A model generated the notes under the pieces. That model saw nothing but the letters and a program-made list of their open reading frames with translations. It had not been told where the DNA came from and did no database searches. Positions 14,331 to 27,840 of a DNA stretch of 64,000 nucleotides are shown here, in pieces. Position 1 is the first letter of the stretch. Each line of letters begins with the position of its first letter. The translations under genes and the position numbers were made by a program. Source of the stretch: Liolophura sinensis (Eukaryota; Mollusca; Polyplacophora; Chitonida; Chitonidae). The DNA lies in NCBI RefSeq assembly GCF_032854445.1, contig NC_088301.1, positions 49,215,187 to 49,279,186 of the forward strand, in the 5' to 3' direction.

Positions 14331-15147
14331 ACAATATGGTCCTTCAACTAGTCCGTTGAAGGAAGGCCATTTCGAAACATCAAATTCTCACTGCAACGTG
14401 ATTCATTAGCATCAGAATTACGATGCTACCCACTGAAATATTTTAACACATTCCTAATGCAATCTTCATGAATTTGTATTGAATGGGACAGAGGTACGGG
14501 GGTACAAAAAGTATGCCAAATTAAGCTGATTAATGGGCAAACTAGAATTCGGACGTCCGAAATACCCCCTTCCACCACCAGTATAGAAATTAACTACTCT
14601 TATCAAATGTAACTCGTTCAACACCATGAAGATATAACTCATGAGAGTAAACCAACAAAGACTGTAAAAAGATAGAAATATATACGTACTGAAATATTAT
14701 ATAGAAATTTGAGTACAACATCACAATAATGAAATGTGTCTTCAGCTGGCCATTCATCTGTATGCATTAAAAGCAATATTACGTCATGGACTTGAATTTG
14801 GGGTAACTATGAAAATAAAAAAAAACAATGATACTGTTGTTGTTATTAAGCGTGTAAATTTTGATATAAAAGACACACATAAAGTTTCATGGAAATTGAT
14901 GCAATACTTTAGCAGGAGTTACATGGACAAAATCTGTGTAGATGAAAATGTATTATTGCACTTCGTACCTGGACGGGAGTAATGATGAAAATAATTACCC
15001 AATTGCAATTAAACTCATGCATGGACAAGGCTAGATGAAAAGGACGATGTATGCTAAGTTTTATGGAAATACGTTCAGACTTTTAGGAGGGTTTTCATGG
15101 CCAAAATCTGAATATATAAGAAAGCACAATTATGCAAAGCCCTAAAT

Positions 15148-15162
15148 GGGGGGGGGGGGGGG
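15148..15162. repeat. Poly-G tract
   Basis: A run of about 15 G residues, an unusual homopolymer in this AT-rich region; a shorter G run lies at about 34732-34741. Length in an assembly is likely to be imprecise. Confidence 0.8.
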
Positions 15163-15359
15163 TTAATTTAAACAAACGTATGCACAAGATCAGATGATGA
15201 ACAAGATGTATTGTAACGTAAATCAAAATCGACGCTTTTGTTTGGGAATAGATGCATGGACAAAATCGTGTCTACAGACAGACGGACAGACAGGGTGATT
15301 CCAGACAGGTTTAGATGCCATTTTTAGAAAGTGGATTAAGTTCCAGTATTGCCATTAAT

Positions 15360-15860
15360 AGGGATTAATTGATACATTCAGCCAAGGGAATGGTGTCATT
15401 TGTGATCATCAGAGGGGTAATGCGTCCTCCAGCTAACTCCATTGAGTTTGGTATAATTAAGATAAGCATGGATATGAAACTCCCAAAGGCAGGTGTAATT
15501 GTTGCGATGACCATTTCTGCAACATCACCTTTAAATAGGTTTAGAGATAAAGTGCTTGCAGATATACTGATTAATGCAGGGGTAGGCCTATATCTGAAAA
15601 GGCCATACTACACAAGTATCAGTCCTAATGATCATCTCGATGAAAGTTTTGGGGTTTCCTGTTAACAGGTTCAGAGATACGAAAGTCACAAAGAGGGGAA
15701 TATACAGAAAGGCCGAAGACAATGCTCCTTATACTTCTTATTAACATTACAGAGTTCGTCGCTTCAATGGATGGACCAGCTGTTGGGAGTGTAAAGCAAA
15801 CATAAGTTATATTTACGCACGGTGGCTGTATTACACAGGCCTGCTCACTCAAACAGAGGC
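15360..15860. other. Unidentified block with unusually long open frames on both strands
   Basis: Across about 500 bases both strands read fairly open. The + strand contains two related words, CCATTGAG...GGTTTAGAGATA and CCTGTTAACAGGTTCAGAGATA, about 130 bases apart, suggesting an internal repeat. The - strand reads a hydrophobic segment (AFGSFISMLILIIPNSMELA) that could be a membrane-protein remnant. I do not recognise a family, and no complete frame or splice structure is evident. Confidence 0.25.
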
Positions 15861-17360
15861 ATCTGCAAAAACCGTGAATGGAAATTCCCCAAAGTATAAC
15901 GAATTGTTAATTGGACTGTTCACGAAGAAGTACACAAATAGCCGTTATAGACAAAGCCTGGTGCCGAGAAGTTTACATGTAAGGTCAAAACCTGGAACAC
16001 ATACAAGTTTGTCACCATCACTGGATACTGTTTACAAGCATTTCGGTATCATCGCCAAAGCCAATCTGAAATCAACAATACACAGAAAGAAGATTAACTC
16101 TTCGCTGGTTCGTCTGATACATAGCCCCCGACACGGGTTACTGGTTTGGCCTAGAGAAACAGGTCAACAGGGCACATTCAGCACCGGGAATAGACGAGAA
16201 ACTGGGTCAAAAAAAAAAAACTAACCTAATGTACGTCATAGTATTTTCTGTGTCTTGGTAAGCATCCTCCCTGTGTGCATAGAGAGGGTAACTATAATTA
16301 CCATCTCTCTGATGACTGTTAGCAACTCGACCCAAGTATAAGGCTTTCTTCTTGGCCTTCGTCGTAAAACCTTTAGCTCCAGAGTATGATCATTTGAAAA
16401 CCATCCCTCGCAATTGCAACACTTTTGTGCAACAATTCACATGTGCAGTTTGACTGTACTTAAAATATACCCGTTGATATAAAATGTTTTAGGTGTGAAC
16501 ACATTCGTCCTCAAAGGATTCATAATAAAATTAACTGGTAAAAATCAATAAAAATTAAAAGGTAGTTTGATCTTAACTCATCATCAACAATAAGACAGAT
16601 AAAGAAAGATGCAATTGTATAACATTTTGCTTACAATTCTTTTGCTTAATTTTCTAGAAGCCACGGGTTATACGCGCACACCATACTAAACAAACTGGCG
16701 ATTGTCAGATCCTATATAACTGCGCGCCAAACTGCTTCGTCAGCATATTTACAACAGCAGACGATATCAGCTCCCAAGGTCAAACCGGCACGACCTAAAT
16801 AGACTTGACCCGGGGGCGAAATAATCTTGTGTCAGCCTAAACCGTCCAGTTGAAACAAACTTTTACTGTTGTACTGTTTACAGCAATTTTCTATGGTCAA
16901 TAAACATAAGCAATCTTACTGCATTAAATCCGGAAAGCAACATTTAGCACACATGGGGGAGCACAATTATACGTATATGATTAGTACATTTCATCCTTAG
17001 TATAGACCACAATGTACAAACCGTCGTATTTCTTCATGACCTATTAGACTAGTGTTAGAAGGTTAGAAGGTTGAAAGTCTCCTATATATATGGTAAGGCC
17101 GATAATACCAATTGCAGCAACTATATTCCCGATTCTTATTGCATATAGCAAAATATAAGTACATATGCATAATATAACCCTTGCCGATTACAGGGATAAA
17201 CTGCAGAGGAAGGTAAAGTCAGCCAAACCATCGATAGCAATGTGACTTAGTGTGTGCCACACTATTTCATAATGTAATATGAATCTGGAGGTCAGTTAAT
17301 GCCAAACTTAGCCACAAAAGCGCTTTCGTCGATCTCATAGTATAGGAATTCGTCGGTCTT

Positions 17361-17491
17361 ATGGTATAGGAATGTCGGACTTGACGCTTATATTTATGGT
17401 ACAGGAATATTTATGGTATAGGATTTATACCATATTTATGGTATATTTATGGTATAGGAATGTCGGACTTGACGCTTATATTTATGGTACC
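17361..17491. repeat. Local tandem duplication
   Basis: The 40-base word beginning ATGGTATAGGAATGTCGGAC and ending TTATATTTATGGTAC occurs at 17361-17403 and again at 17450-17491. Between them are shorter TTTATGGTATAGGA iterations. A family A repeat follows directly at 17491. Confidence 0.75.
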
Positions 17492-17604
17492 CTAACTGAG
17501 GTAAATTAACAATAGACCACATTTCAGACGTTACGTGTGACAATTTGTCAACTGTTACACTGTCGTCGCTGCTCTGGTTTTTACTCTCTATGCTGTAGTC
17601 TTTC
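17491..17604 (+). repeat. Dispersed repeat family A, most complete copy
   Basis: Starts CCTAACTGAGGTAAATTAAC, passes through ACAATAGACCACATTTCA and GTGTGACAATTTGTCAACTG, and ends CGTCGCTGCTCTGGTTTTTA and CTATGCTGTAGTCTTT. It agrees with the copies at 2879, 19289, 19440 and 28640 and can serve as a working consensus. Confidence 0.75.
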
Positions 17605-19288
17605 ATTTTCATCGGGGGAAATGACAATAAAATCAGGATATGTGATTTACAGTAAACGTTTCAAATCAATACAATCATCAAATCAGAATAGTGTTTAAGA
17701 GAGGGAAAAACTCATCGCAAAGCGATGAAAAGATTATCTCAATGCCATGGTTCGTTGAAACGTTAGTTGTCAAATCACCCAGTTCTGGAATGGACTCAAC
17801 AGTGCCTCATTAAAGGGCATGTTTTGAATGCGAATGTATAAAACTTGAAAGTTATTCTTTTACATTTTCTTTGAAACATCAGTATGGGATTATTTAGGTT
17901 TCAGTTTAATGGTTTTTTAGTTCTTTTATTTTGTTTCAAAATCTTTATAAACACTTGTACAAATTTTACTTGGCATGTATAAGATGATGCAATGACTCAA
18001 ATGTTACATTATTGTCTGCTAGACACGCTTAAATTTATGTTCTTACAAATTATGTCATATATATTTCAGTAACAAATTTCATGAAAAGATAAATCTTGAA
18101 TACAGATTTTATTATTTTTATCTCTCCTCTTGGTCGTCTTAAAGTAACATGACAGATTTTAAATTTATTTAATAGTTGCTTAACAACATGCTCAAGAATG
18201 TTTCACATGCACGCTAGCGGTCAGTTTTATGGATGGTGGATCTCTGATACTGGTACTGGTGTCTAGGAATAGTGTTTTTATCCGAACGATATATTGCGCA
18301 ATCATCCACCAATGTACAAACAAAACGGGGGAAGTAGTATGGTAGATGGTGCGGGGGCATCGGATTTGCTTGCCTGTCTATGATTTTATCACGATGCTTC
18401 ACATGGTTTCAGTGACTTAATCCTAATACTAAATATACCAGACACTGATTGATATGTAAGATCTTGACGAGAAGGATATGATGACCTACCATGGAGATTG
18501 GTGTTCATTAGTGATAAATGAGTATGAGAACATAAGAGAACAAATACAACGTATGAATTCTACCACTCAGCCACTCCACTGTGCATTTTAAAAAACCAAA
18601 TATATGTACACCCAAAACCTGACTTTGTTCCAGTTTTACAGACATATTGGGTATGCTGCATATATGTAGTAAGAATGCAGTGTACTTCGCGGTATAATGT
18701 ACATGAGCACTATACCACAACTGGAGAACTCTCCTCCGAACCTTGACTGGGGTTTCCAAAGGGAATTATATATCAATTCGGATGATCTGACCAGAGCTAA
18801 CTATGCGCAGATCACAATGCGCGGATACACTGTGAAGCATATATGGCCGGAAGACAATCTTATTTCAATTATTTGCATTTTCTAATCGACTCGGGAATAA
18901 CGCTCCTGATGAGGTTCTGCGTACAATGAATACTAGAATAGACAGGCCGTCATCTGCTGTTCAACGCGGTGTATACATGTTGTAAATATTTATCAAAGTA
19001 AACTGATTTCTGTGATGTACAAAGAGAAATTAATGCTTTTGTGTGGGTAAGCTTGTGTCACAATATGAAGATAGCTTATACACCTATAACCACACAATCA
19101 TGCCATCAACCAAACAAAGAGTATGGTCTTGCCTTGTTGAGCATATCTTTTTCCACATACATTACATAATTCTTGGCTACTTTCAGATAACATTTCATCA
19201 AATCAGTCAGCAGAAAAGTTAATAAAGACGGTACTCAGTTATTCACGAAACAAAAGCCGCAGGTCTTTATTAACGTGAACAATCGCAA

Positions 19289-19556
19289 TAAAACCCTAAC
19301 TGAGGTAACAAGAGGCTGTATTTCACCCGTTACTTCACCCGTGAAGTATCACATGTCGTGGATGCTCTGGTTTTACTCTTTTTGGTGTAAGCCTGATTAT
19401 GTTGCTACTATTTAAGCATTTACTTGAGCAGATTTAAACATAGCTGAGCTAAATTGAGAAGCCGCCCTATTTCACCGGTTAGGTGTGACCATCTGACAAC
19501 TACCACACAGTCGTCACTGCTCTAATTTTACTCTCTTTGTTGTAGTCTTTGATATT
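19289..19556 (+). repeat. Dispersed repeat family A, two copies in tandem
   Basis: Copies at 19289-19398 and 19440-19556 share ATTTCACC-GTTA, the CGTGGATGCTCTGG / CGTCACTGCTCTAA words and TTTACTCT-TTG-TGTA. Between them lies TTGCTACTATTTAAGCATTT, a word also seen near 6320. The tandem arrangement implies a unit of about 150 bp. Confidence 0.7.
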
Positions 19557-19704
19557 TTATTCCCTATTATATATTACAGGTACCAAAGCATGATTTCAGT
19601 TTACATAGGTAATGAGGCTTACCAGCTGCTCTCTACAATGGGAAGCAAATCTCAGTTGTAACTGATGGAACTCCGATGCCATTTGCCTACTTGAATAAGA
19701 GTTT

Positions 19705-19790
19705 CAGTGTTTTATTTGTTTGTTTATTAGGTGTTTTACGCCGCACTCAAGAATATTTTACTTATACATCCGCGGCCAGCATTATGGTGA
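19705..19790 (-). repeat. SINE-like element, reverse orientation
   Basis: TTATTTGTTTGTTTATTAGG, then TGTTTTACGCCGCACTCAAG and AATATTTTACTTATACATCC are the reverse complement of the tail seen at 20735-20795. The GC-rich head stops at GCCAGCATTATGGTGAGAAG, so the copy is truncated. Confidence 0.75.
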
Positions 19791-20599
19791 GAAGAATGCG
19801 GGTAGTTTCAGTGATTTTAATAATAATACAAGTGGCTAACAAAATGCATAACTGGTAATGTTATTTAAGTAGGCAGCACCCCTGCTCTATCAGTTACAAG
19901 AACTGAAATCATCGATGTCCCTCGCTTCCACTCTTCTCAGGGATTTGACTGCAACAATCGATTGACACCGTTCGCTAGGGAATTTTGGTATTGTATTATA
20001 TTATGCTGGTGACTTTTCCATCCAACTGTATGGCCTGCAAAGTTTTTACCCAGACCTTTCGGTTTCCATAATGACAGACCGTCCTCTGACACTAAAAAAA
20101 TTCTTAAATGCGGTGCCAAACACCCATCACGGTGATAAATCAATCCCGGCGTGATGAGAGGACAAATGTCAAACATCCATTTTCCAAATACAAAGACCTA
20201 GCCCATTTGTGGACAGTAGACATAAGCATGCTTGGTATATTAATTGTGACACAGAAGGTGAACACCCATGATTTAGATGATATTCCTGTAGGCACATGTG
20301 TATTTGCTCTCGCTGACTCCTAATTTTTGACTCCTAATTTGGAGGCGATTCCGCCTCCAAATCCATGCTTCGACTTACAAGGAATTCGGAAAGTTTCTAT
20401 ACTCAAAGAATTTACACATTTCGTTCCAGTTCATTTGTATCAGTGTTCTGTATGAATTCGTTTGATCATTAGAACTCTATGAAGCTGGCAAAATGTGTAA
20501 CTTAGACATGAGGAAACTTTAGATAATTTACGGTATACTCTTTGAACAGAGGCTCTGGATGAAACATAATATTTATTTTATAAATACTCCTATCACCAA

Positions 20600-20800
20600 T
20601 GGGATTGGTGACTTCAAGTCCAGCTCATGCTGCCTTCCTCTCCGGCCGTACGTGGGAAGGTCTGTCAGCAGCCAGCGGATGATTTTGGGTTCCCCCGGGC
20701 TCTGCCCGGTTTCCTCCCACCACAATGCTGACCGCCTTCATATAAGTGAAATATTCTTGAGTACGGCGTAAAGCACCAATCAATTAAATAAATAAATTTT
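20600..20800 (+). repeat. SINE-like element, longest copy
   Basis: From left to right: CTTCCTCTCCGGCCGTACGT, a GGAAGGTCTGTCAGCAGCC segment, the GC-rich GGTTCCCCCGGGCTCTGCCC block, CCTCCCACCACAATGCTGAC, then ATAAGTGAAATATTCTTGAG, TACGGCGTAAAGCACCAATC and an (AAAT)n tail. The short length, GC-rich head and AT-repeat tail fit a SINE. I see no clear polymerase III A and B boxes within the copy, so it may be 5'-truncated. Confidence 0.75.
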
Positions 20801-23800
20801 AAAAATATTTGTACACGTAATATTTATCGAGCTGTAGTCGCGTTGTTAGAGATACTGCTTTTCCACTTTCCCTTTGCGCGTGGCAACAGCCCTGATAGAC
20901 AAGGAGTGGGAATCTTTCATCTTTTGGATAAAGCTCCTGCTAACACTGGGCAAGTCATCAGTCCATCTATACAAATAGTTCATATCACCAAATATTGTTA
21001 TAAACTTATATCATAACTGTATAATTTATGTACTAAAATAACATACATTTGCACACATAATTAAGCACGATTATTGTCCCCTAGTAAATCGTTTCTGCAA
21101 TCGTCTGCTGAATAAGAGCGAATCATTGTCCCCGTGCATGGGGTCTGCTATGACGTCATTCGTCCACCATCAGCAAAGCCTCTCCGTGTGTGTCGTAACT
21201 TTTAAAGGACACCCACACATGGATACGGCCTTCATATTACATGTCCATCATCTACTGTTAAGGCCTCATCTTCCATCAGACTTTTTCTTATGTAAACCTA
21301 TAACAACAACAACACCATCGAGATGTTTTCACAAGAAGATGGTGGGGGTATCGTAGACAAAACCTCGGCACATATTGCCAATGAGATGTCCATTCGCCAA
21401 AACTCTGAAGCATCTGGTAAGTTCAATAACTTTGTCTATTTTCCCCTTCAGGAGAAGCAGTCCTGCGCCCAAGCATTTGTGAATGGGAAATTTTCATTCC
21501 GTTAATTTTTGTTCGGGATTTGTAATTTGTGGTTATGCATTTAATCTCTGTCATATTATGAATGTCAGAGCTCAGTTGTTAGGGAAAAGTTTCACAAATT
21601 AAAAAAAGCCAGCACACCATTAAAAACGTTTTATGCTAATTTTAGCTTTAATTGCTAGCGATAGAAGGATATGGATGTTGCTGAAAAGATGCATTACTTC
21701 TCGTTCAGGTGTCGAAAAACAACAACATCAGCGTGATAAAAGGTTAAAGCGGATTTTGTGTTGACTCTAACTGGTTAAAAAGATAAACAAGGACACGATC
21801 CGCTCACGAATATTTGTGAGGAAACACACATTTTTTTCCGACCACGTGTCCGCAAGTTCTAACACCAGCACGGACAAGATTATTTGTTTTTGTTTCATTC
21901 TGCATTTACAAACATAACACATGCTTCATCATTTAAGCTTTTTTCTAACAAGCACTCACACCGTAAATATATTTAAAACCATAATTTTTTATATGTCTCC
22001 AAAACATTACAGGTTTATTGAATATAAAAGCTACGTCATTCAGCTACAAATCACAAGCAAGGAGTGTATGGAAATTCATGGGAAAAAATCCACTTATTTG
22101 AACACACTTGGGATTTTTTTTTGAAATGAGCTCAGGTAAGCAATATTTCAGAATTCTTCGTCATATAGTTAACTTACATTTATATTATAGCATATGTACA
22201 TGGCAAAATATTACATGAACAGTATGAAACTATACTTCAGTTTTTACAACTGGTCACCCGTTGGGTAAAAATAAACAATTTCTTCTCATGTTTATACACG
22301 TCTACAAAATATGTGGCATTATGTTAATAATCAGATAGCACTGTTTATGTGAGGATATATACATATACCAAACTCACTTGTTGTGGAAATAATGTCGAAC
22401 ATAAAAGCATTTTGCAAAAAACAAAAATACGACACAACACTACACCTACAATGTAAATAGTCCGTAGTGTAATAAAAAATTCAATTAGACAGAGAGGAAC
22501 TATTTTTGACGATAGAAATAATACAAATAGTATGTTTCATTTACTAAAAATACACGTCGCGAGTAAAAAAAAAAAACAAAGATTGTTCGTTAAAAGACCC
22601 TATAAACAAGATTCAACCAGAACTGTTAGGCTTTGATGCCTTCTTAACTTTAAACGTGTTGCCGCCAACTGTATCTATACTAGGCCTTTACTTCATGTAG
22701 TCGAGGCAGGATGTTGCTCACTGAACATGGGGTTACCGGTCATTCCTTCACGTTTATTTTGACATAATGACATATTATAGGTGAGATGCCAGTATATTTC
22801 AGTGCTTTTGGAAAGGTATTTAAGGTTAATATGCTCAGCAAGAGAGGTTCATTAAGGTTTTCTCCCTTTCGGTTATGTCAAGGTATAAATATATTAAAAA
22901 ATATCATAGTTCAGCTGTTCACACAACGCGGCTGGTCACATATTACAGCTGTTTAACTTATGGCCCTTCATTATACCAACAATCGTGAAAATTCAATCTT
23001 CTCTCTTAAAAATTGCCAAACCAAGTAGAAAATGAGCTGTCAGTGGGGAACAGCATTTGCTTTTTAACGGCTTTTCTGGATGAAATCTCTTCCTACTGAT
23101 ATCTGACATTGAAACACACAGATAAAATGTTCACTATTACGATTCACTAAATGAAATACCGAAGTGCAAGCTTTTCCTGCATGTCTATATATGTGAACTG
23201 GGCCACCGGGTATTTTGGAGATTATATGTTATTAAAAAAGTTTTTCATCAAATGCAAAACTTATTACTTCCTTGTTTAGACAGTACACCTGAGTTGCACG
23301 CACCATGTTTTCACCTGTTTTACTGCCTTCTTTTCCTCGAGGATGCAGCGCAACGATATTAGCACCAGCCGCAATCGCACCGATGTATGTTTGCTATTGA
23401 GTGCACGCTGTTTGTCATTGGGGAACACTGGACAACAGCATCGTTCCCGAAAGCCTGAAAAGATGTTAATACGTCACGATTCTACAAGTAATGGAGTTGA
23501 AGTCAGTGACTTTACGAAAGTAGTTTTGTTTAGATTTTAATTAACGTATTCCAGAAGAATAAAACAATACTGCTTTTGAATAGCATGTTTATTCTAACGA
23601 AAAAGCCATATAAAAATTGAAGCCTATAAAATGCCATTGCATATTCTCGGGGTAGGACATTCTGCCAAGATATTCCGTAAAGTAAAATTTATTGTTATAA
23701 CACTCAGTCCATATCAAGAAATTACTTTTTTAAGTAGGATAGATATAGTATTGCACATGCATTCTTACACTCTAAAGACGTGCACGGATGTGACAAAGTG

Positions 23801-25429
23801 TTTGGTTAACTTTAGTATGCATATTTTTCTTGACATTTGTATTAAATAAGTATCGTGAAAAAAGACGTAGTATGTTCACTTGTCATTTTGGCCTCTGAAC
23901 CATCCATTCTGTCTTTTGATGCAACTTAACATGATATAAACGCACATTACATTTTTTATATATAAAAAGCAGACCACAAACCGCTAAAACTTAGACGTTA
24001 TTATAAATATTACCACAAACGTGACCTGACGTATTACTGAGGGCTGTTTCAGCACGATGAAGCGTGCATTGTGAGCGCTGACCAGTCAAGCAATGGGCGT
24101 ATTCCAGCTATACTGTGTAAATGGGCATATTGATAACCTAATGTGTTCACACGTTTGATTAATGCATTAAAATACTCAAGTACAGTCTGATCGGTTGTCT
24201 ACACCATTCAGTATCGTACGTGACGATGAATCATTCCTTCAGGTGTCATGTGAAAGCCGGCATAGTGTGTACTTCTCAAAGTATTCAACACGAGACGCAT
24301 TATACGTAACACGTGCTCTTGTTCTTCCAGTGAGTCAAGCTATTTTAATCGGAACAACCACCTTAAACGTCCATATAAAAATTGACGGTAACATTTAATA
24401 CACAACGATGGTGGTGCGCCTCATGAAATCCATGGTTTTATATTTAGCAGTTTACAGTCACATGAAATACATGTGGTTGGAACCTCAGGTTGGAACTATT
24501 GGCGCTATTGTTCTGTTAAAAGTTAAGTGAACATATTTATTGAATTAGCATCCATGTCACAGCTCATTTTATTATTGCTGTGTAAATTTTGTTATCAACG
24601 TTTTCATTTTGAAAGGGATATCATCTAAATCTATCTAAATAAACGATACATCAATTGAATGTAAATGGAAAATATGATTCTGTAATGGTATTCTATTCAT
24701 CTATTCATCACTTTTCTAACTAGCAGAATATTGTTATAGGTGAGGAAGCCTTTCAATTCAGCATATATATATATGTATGTTTGATTCCAATAACCTTAAC
24801 GAACATTATGTCCCAATTCAGTTAACACTGGAATTGTGCTCAATTTTTCTTGGCTAAAGTAATCTAAGATGCCGTTGGCTGAAATCTGCATGTTTTATTC
24901 GTCCGTTTTAAGGGTCTGCAATAAAGACTGGGAAACAAGGGCAAGGTGTTTTTTCCCGTCAATATGCCGCAAAATTGACACATGGACAAAGGCAACTACG
25001 CGCTTTGTCCATCGCTCTTTGTCTTTTCGTTTAAAGGAGATTAGAAGCAGTGAATACTTTCAGTGTAATTAAATTCGTTCAGTCTAGAGAAAAAGTTTAG
25101 TTGTTAAGGCGCAGAGAATGACGAAAAGACACAGCCATCAAAGGTACACGATAGCTCATGTGATAACTAGATGTACATACAGCCTCAGCCTCTTGTACGC
25201 TGATATGTATAACGACAACGTAGGCTTATACTAACCGTAATTATCTGCATCGTCCAATGTATAATCTCTTCCTAATAAATTGTTACGTTTGCATGTCATC
25301 TACAAGCCGTTTCAAATCCGATTGTATCAGCGGGTCTGATGTTTCAGTAATCTGTTGGCTTATAAGAAATTACATTTATTAACATTAACATTTATTAGAC
25401 ACCACATGCCGTCATTCCTGAGGCATTCC

Positions 25430-25500
25430 TGAGTGAGTGAGTGCTTGGGGTTTAACGTCGTACTGAGACATAGAAAGTCACACAAAAAACCAATGACACA
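25430..25500 (+). repeat. Fragment of a second widespread repeat
   Basis: GAGTGAGTGAGTGCTTGGGG followed by TTTAACGTCGTACTGAGACA. I recall this head from other molluscan genomes, where it precedes an ATATGACGACGA segment. That second segment occurs here at 44335-44350 as part of another partial copy. Confidence 0.5.
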
Positions 25501-26114
25501 ACAGTTAGTTACCCTGGTATTTACATGTATAGACTGTATAGCATCTTGTCTTAATATTTCAACATACAACTGTATATTAAAGTGACTACAGAAGATTATT
25601 TAAGAAGGTTCTCAACATCCAACTTAACACTGTTGGGCTATGTAAGGAAAATGAAAGTTATATACTATACTCGGAGCCTGAAATGATCGTATCACCTCAG
25701 TAGATGACTCAGTGAAAGATTTCTAACTTTATCAGATGATTTTACTGTCATATGACAAAGAAGATGATATCTCTTGAAACAAAGTTATCTCAAATGAACC
25801 AAAGTCATGTGTTTTTTTTAAATCGACAGTAAATTATATTTTTTAAATTTCTGTAGACCAATAAATTAAGGCTTGAAATGAGGTTAACATCAGCTCACAT
25901 TGATTCCACTCTGAACAACAATCAACGCATGTAAATGACGTCAATAGGTGACGTACAAAGACATTCCCTATATCCTTCAGCTCACTTCGTCGAACTGGAA
26001 AAAAAAACACATGAATGACAAACGACTTCTTACTTGTTTACTTTTTAAGCGGAACGAACTGACACGGTTTGTTTGTTCTTTCCTCATTTGTAAATACCTC
26101 AATATTTTGCCTGT

Positions 26115-26172
26115 GTTAATTATGCTTTGTATAAAACACAAATTTATAGGTTTTATACAAAGCATAATTAAC
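26115..26172. repeat. Perfect short hairpin
   Basis: A 23-base arm (26115-26137) starting GTTAATTATGCTTTG is repeated exactly as its reverse complement at 26150-26172, with a 12-base loop ACAAATTTATAG. The perfect match suggests recent origin or constraint. It could be a small inverted-repeat element or the stem of a small RNA precursor; neither is supported further. Confidence 0.8.
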
Positions 26173-26779
26173 CTAATTTTTAAACAAAAAATGTCAAAAC
26201 GTCTTTAATGACTTTTACGATCGGCTATAAAAATTGTTATAATTGCATTACGGCTGCTCTGGCGAGATGACGTTTCTCGCGGGCGGCAGCGTGTTAAAGT
26301 ACTCTATTTTTATTCAATTATTTATTTTTTTAAAGTCAACCCTTGAACAACTACCGTGTGTCTATAAGTAAATTCAATGGATATTGAGTGGAAATAACTT
26401 AAGGCGCTTTAAACTGACTCATTTTAAAAATGAAATAGTGTCCACTTTGCACGTCGCTCTTAAAAACGATAGTGACCTTAATTCGTCGTAGCTATTCCCA
26501 TGTGCAGAAATTTCACTAGCATGACTAAACTCATTTGAGCAAGTGTGTCAAATCAGACAACACACATACACCGCTGTGAGACCCCGAGTACTACTACCCT
26601 CCGGGTCACTACTGACCCAGAGGTCTGGGTTAATTATGCTGATGTTTTAAAACCATTTTACTCGGTTGGCAAAATTGTAAAAGAAATATAACTATTTTCA
26701 TTGACAGTGTTTAATGGTCTTTCATCTAATATATTCTTCATTTTAGTCATGTCTTTGCCTTTGACTACGGCTTGAAGCA

Positions 26780-26846
26780 GCAATGAATAAATGAATGAAT
26801 GACTAAATGAATGAATGAATGAATGAATAAATCAATCAATCAACTA
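26780..26846. repeat. (ATGA)n microsatellite
   Basis: AATGAATAAATGAATGAATG and continuing ATGA/ATCA units, about 65 bases. No coding context. Confidence 0.85.
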
Positions 26847-27104
26847 CACCTGTTAATTTTCATTGATGAAATTACCTACTGTAACGAATAATGGATGAAT
26901 ACAGAAGACAGTGGATACAAAGGTAGGCCTAATTGGCAAAACTGATTCAAAACAATTGCCTTATGCTGTGGCGTAGGAAGCTGACGGTGGGCACGTATCC
27001 GGTGCTCCCGCACACTCAAAAGTTAACATATGTTATGCCCCAGCTTTACCCCCACCCCACCTCCTCCACAATCCATGTTTTGCTTTGCTCACTTAACACT
27101 TGTT

Positions 27105-27236
27105 AAATATGTTCGGTTTCCCTCGGTTTTCATCCCACCATAAAACTGGCAGCCGTCGTATAAGTGAAATATTCTTGAGTACTGCGTAAAACATCAATCG
27201 AATAAATAAATAAATAAATAAATAAATAAGAAATAA
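27105..27236 (+). repeat. SINE-like element
   Basis: A degraded head (GGTTTCCCTCGGTTTTCATC, CCACCATAAAACTGGCAGCC) is followed by the conserved tail GTCGTATAAGTGAAATATTC, TTGAGTACTGCGTAAAACAT and an eight-fold AAAT run. Confidence 0.8.
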
Positions 27237-27840
27237 ATTTGTTCAAATCAATGCAGTGCAAATTTTAAAGGTCATTTACTGTTATGTCGGAAAAATGGGA
27301 ACTGGTATATCAAATTTCGTAATTTGCAATATCGAGTAACTCGTACATGTAACCCCTCTTCAAACGATCTCATTCGCTTATGACGATGGTAGCAATTGAG
27401 TATAAGTTCCCAGTGCTATACTTAACGCAACGTCTTAATTTCTTTGCAGAAGAAGTGTGGTTGTCTGTCCGTGAACTGTACAAGCATGACAGTTTACAGG
27501 AAAGACACGAGTTATCGTCCTTTCCTCCAATACTGTCTGAAGAGATGCTTCCCACAAAAAGTTCCTCAAGAGAAAGCAGAGCCGTAACGCTTAATGACAA
27601 CAGGTAAATTGTACTACTTAACGCCCATGAGTGTTACGGACGAGGTCTCATGAACAGGGTCGTTATTCGCGATAGGTAATGCATCGCGCAACCATGTTCC
27701 TTTTGGAATAAGCTTCAAACCTGTTTTTTTTTTTTTGCTCAAACATGATGGTGTCCCAGTCATTTGAGAGCCTCATTCGCTTAGAACACTTCTTGCGTCT
27801 TTCCAGTAATATTAAAACTTGTTGACTACGTCTCTTTGCA

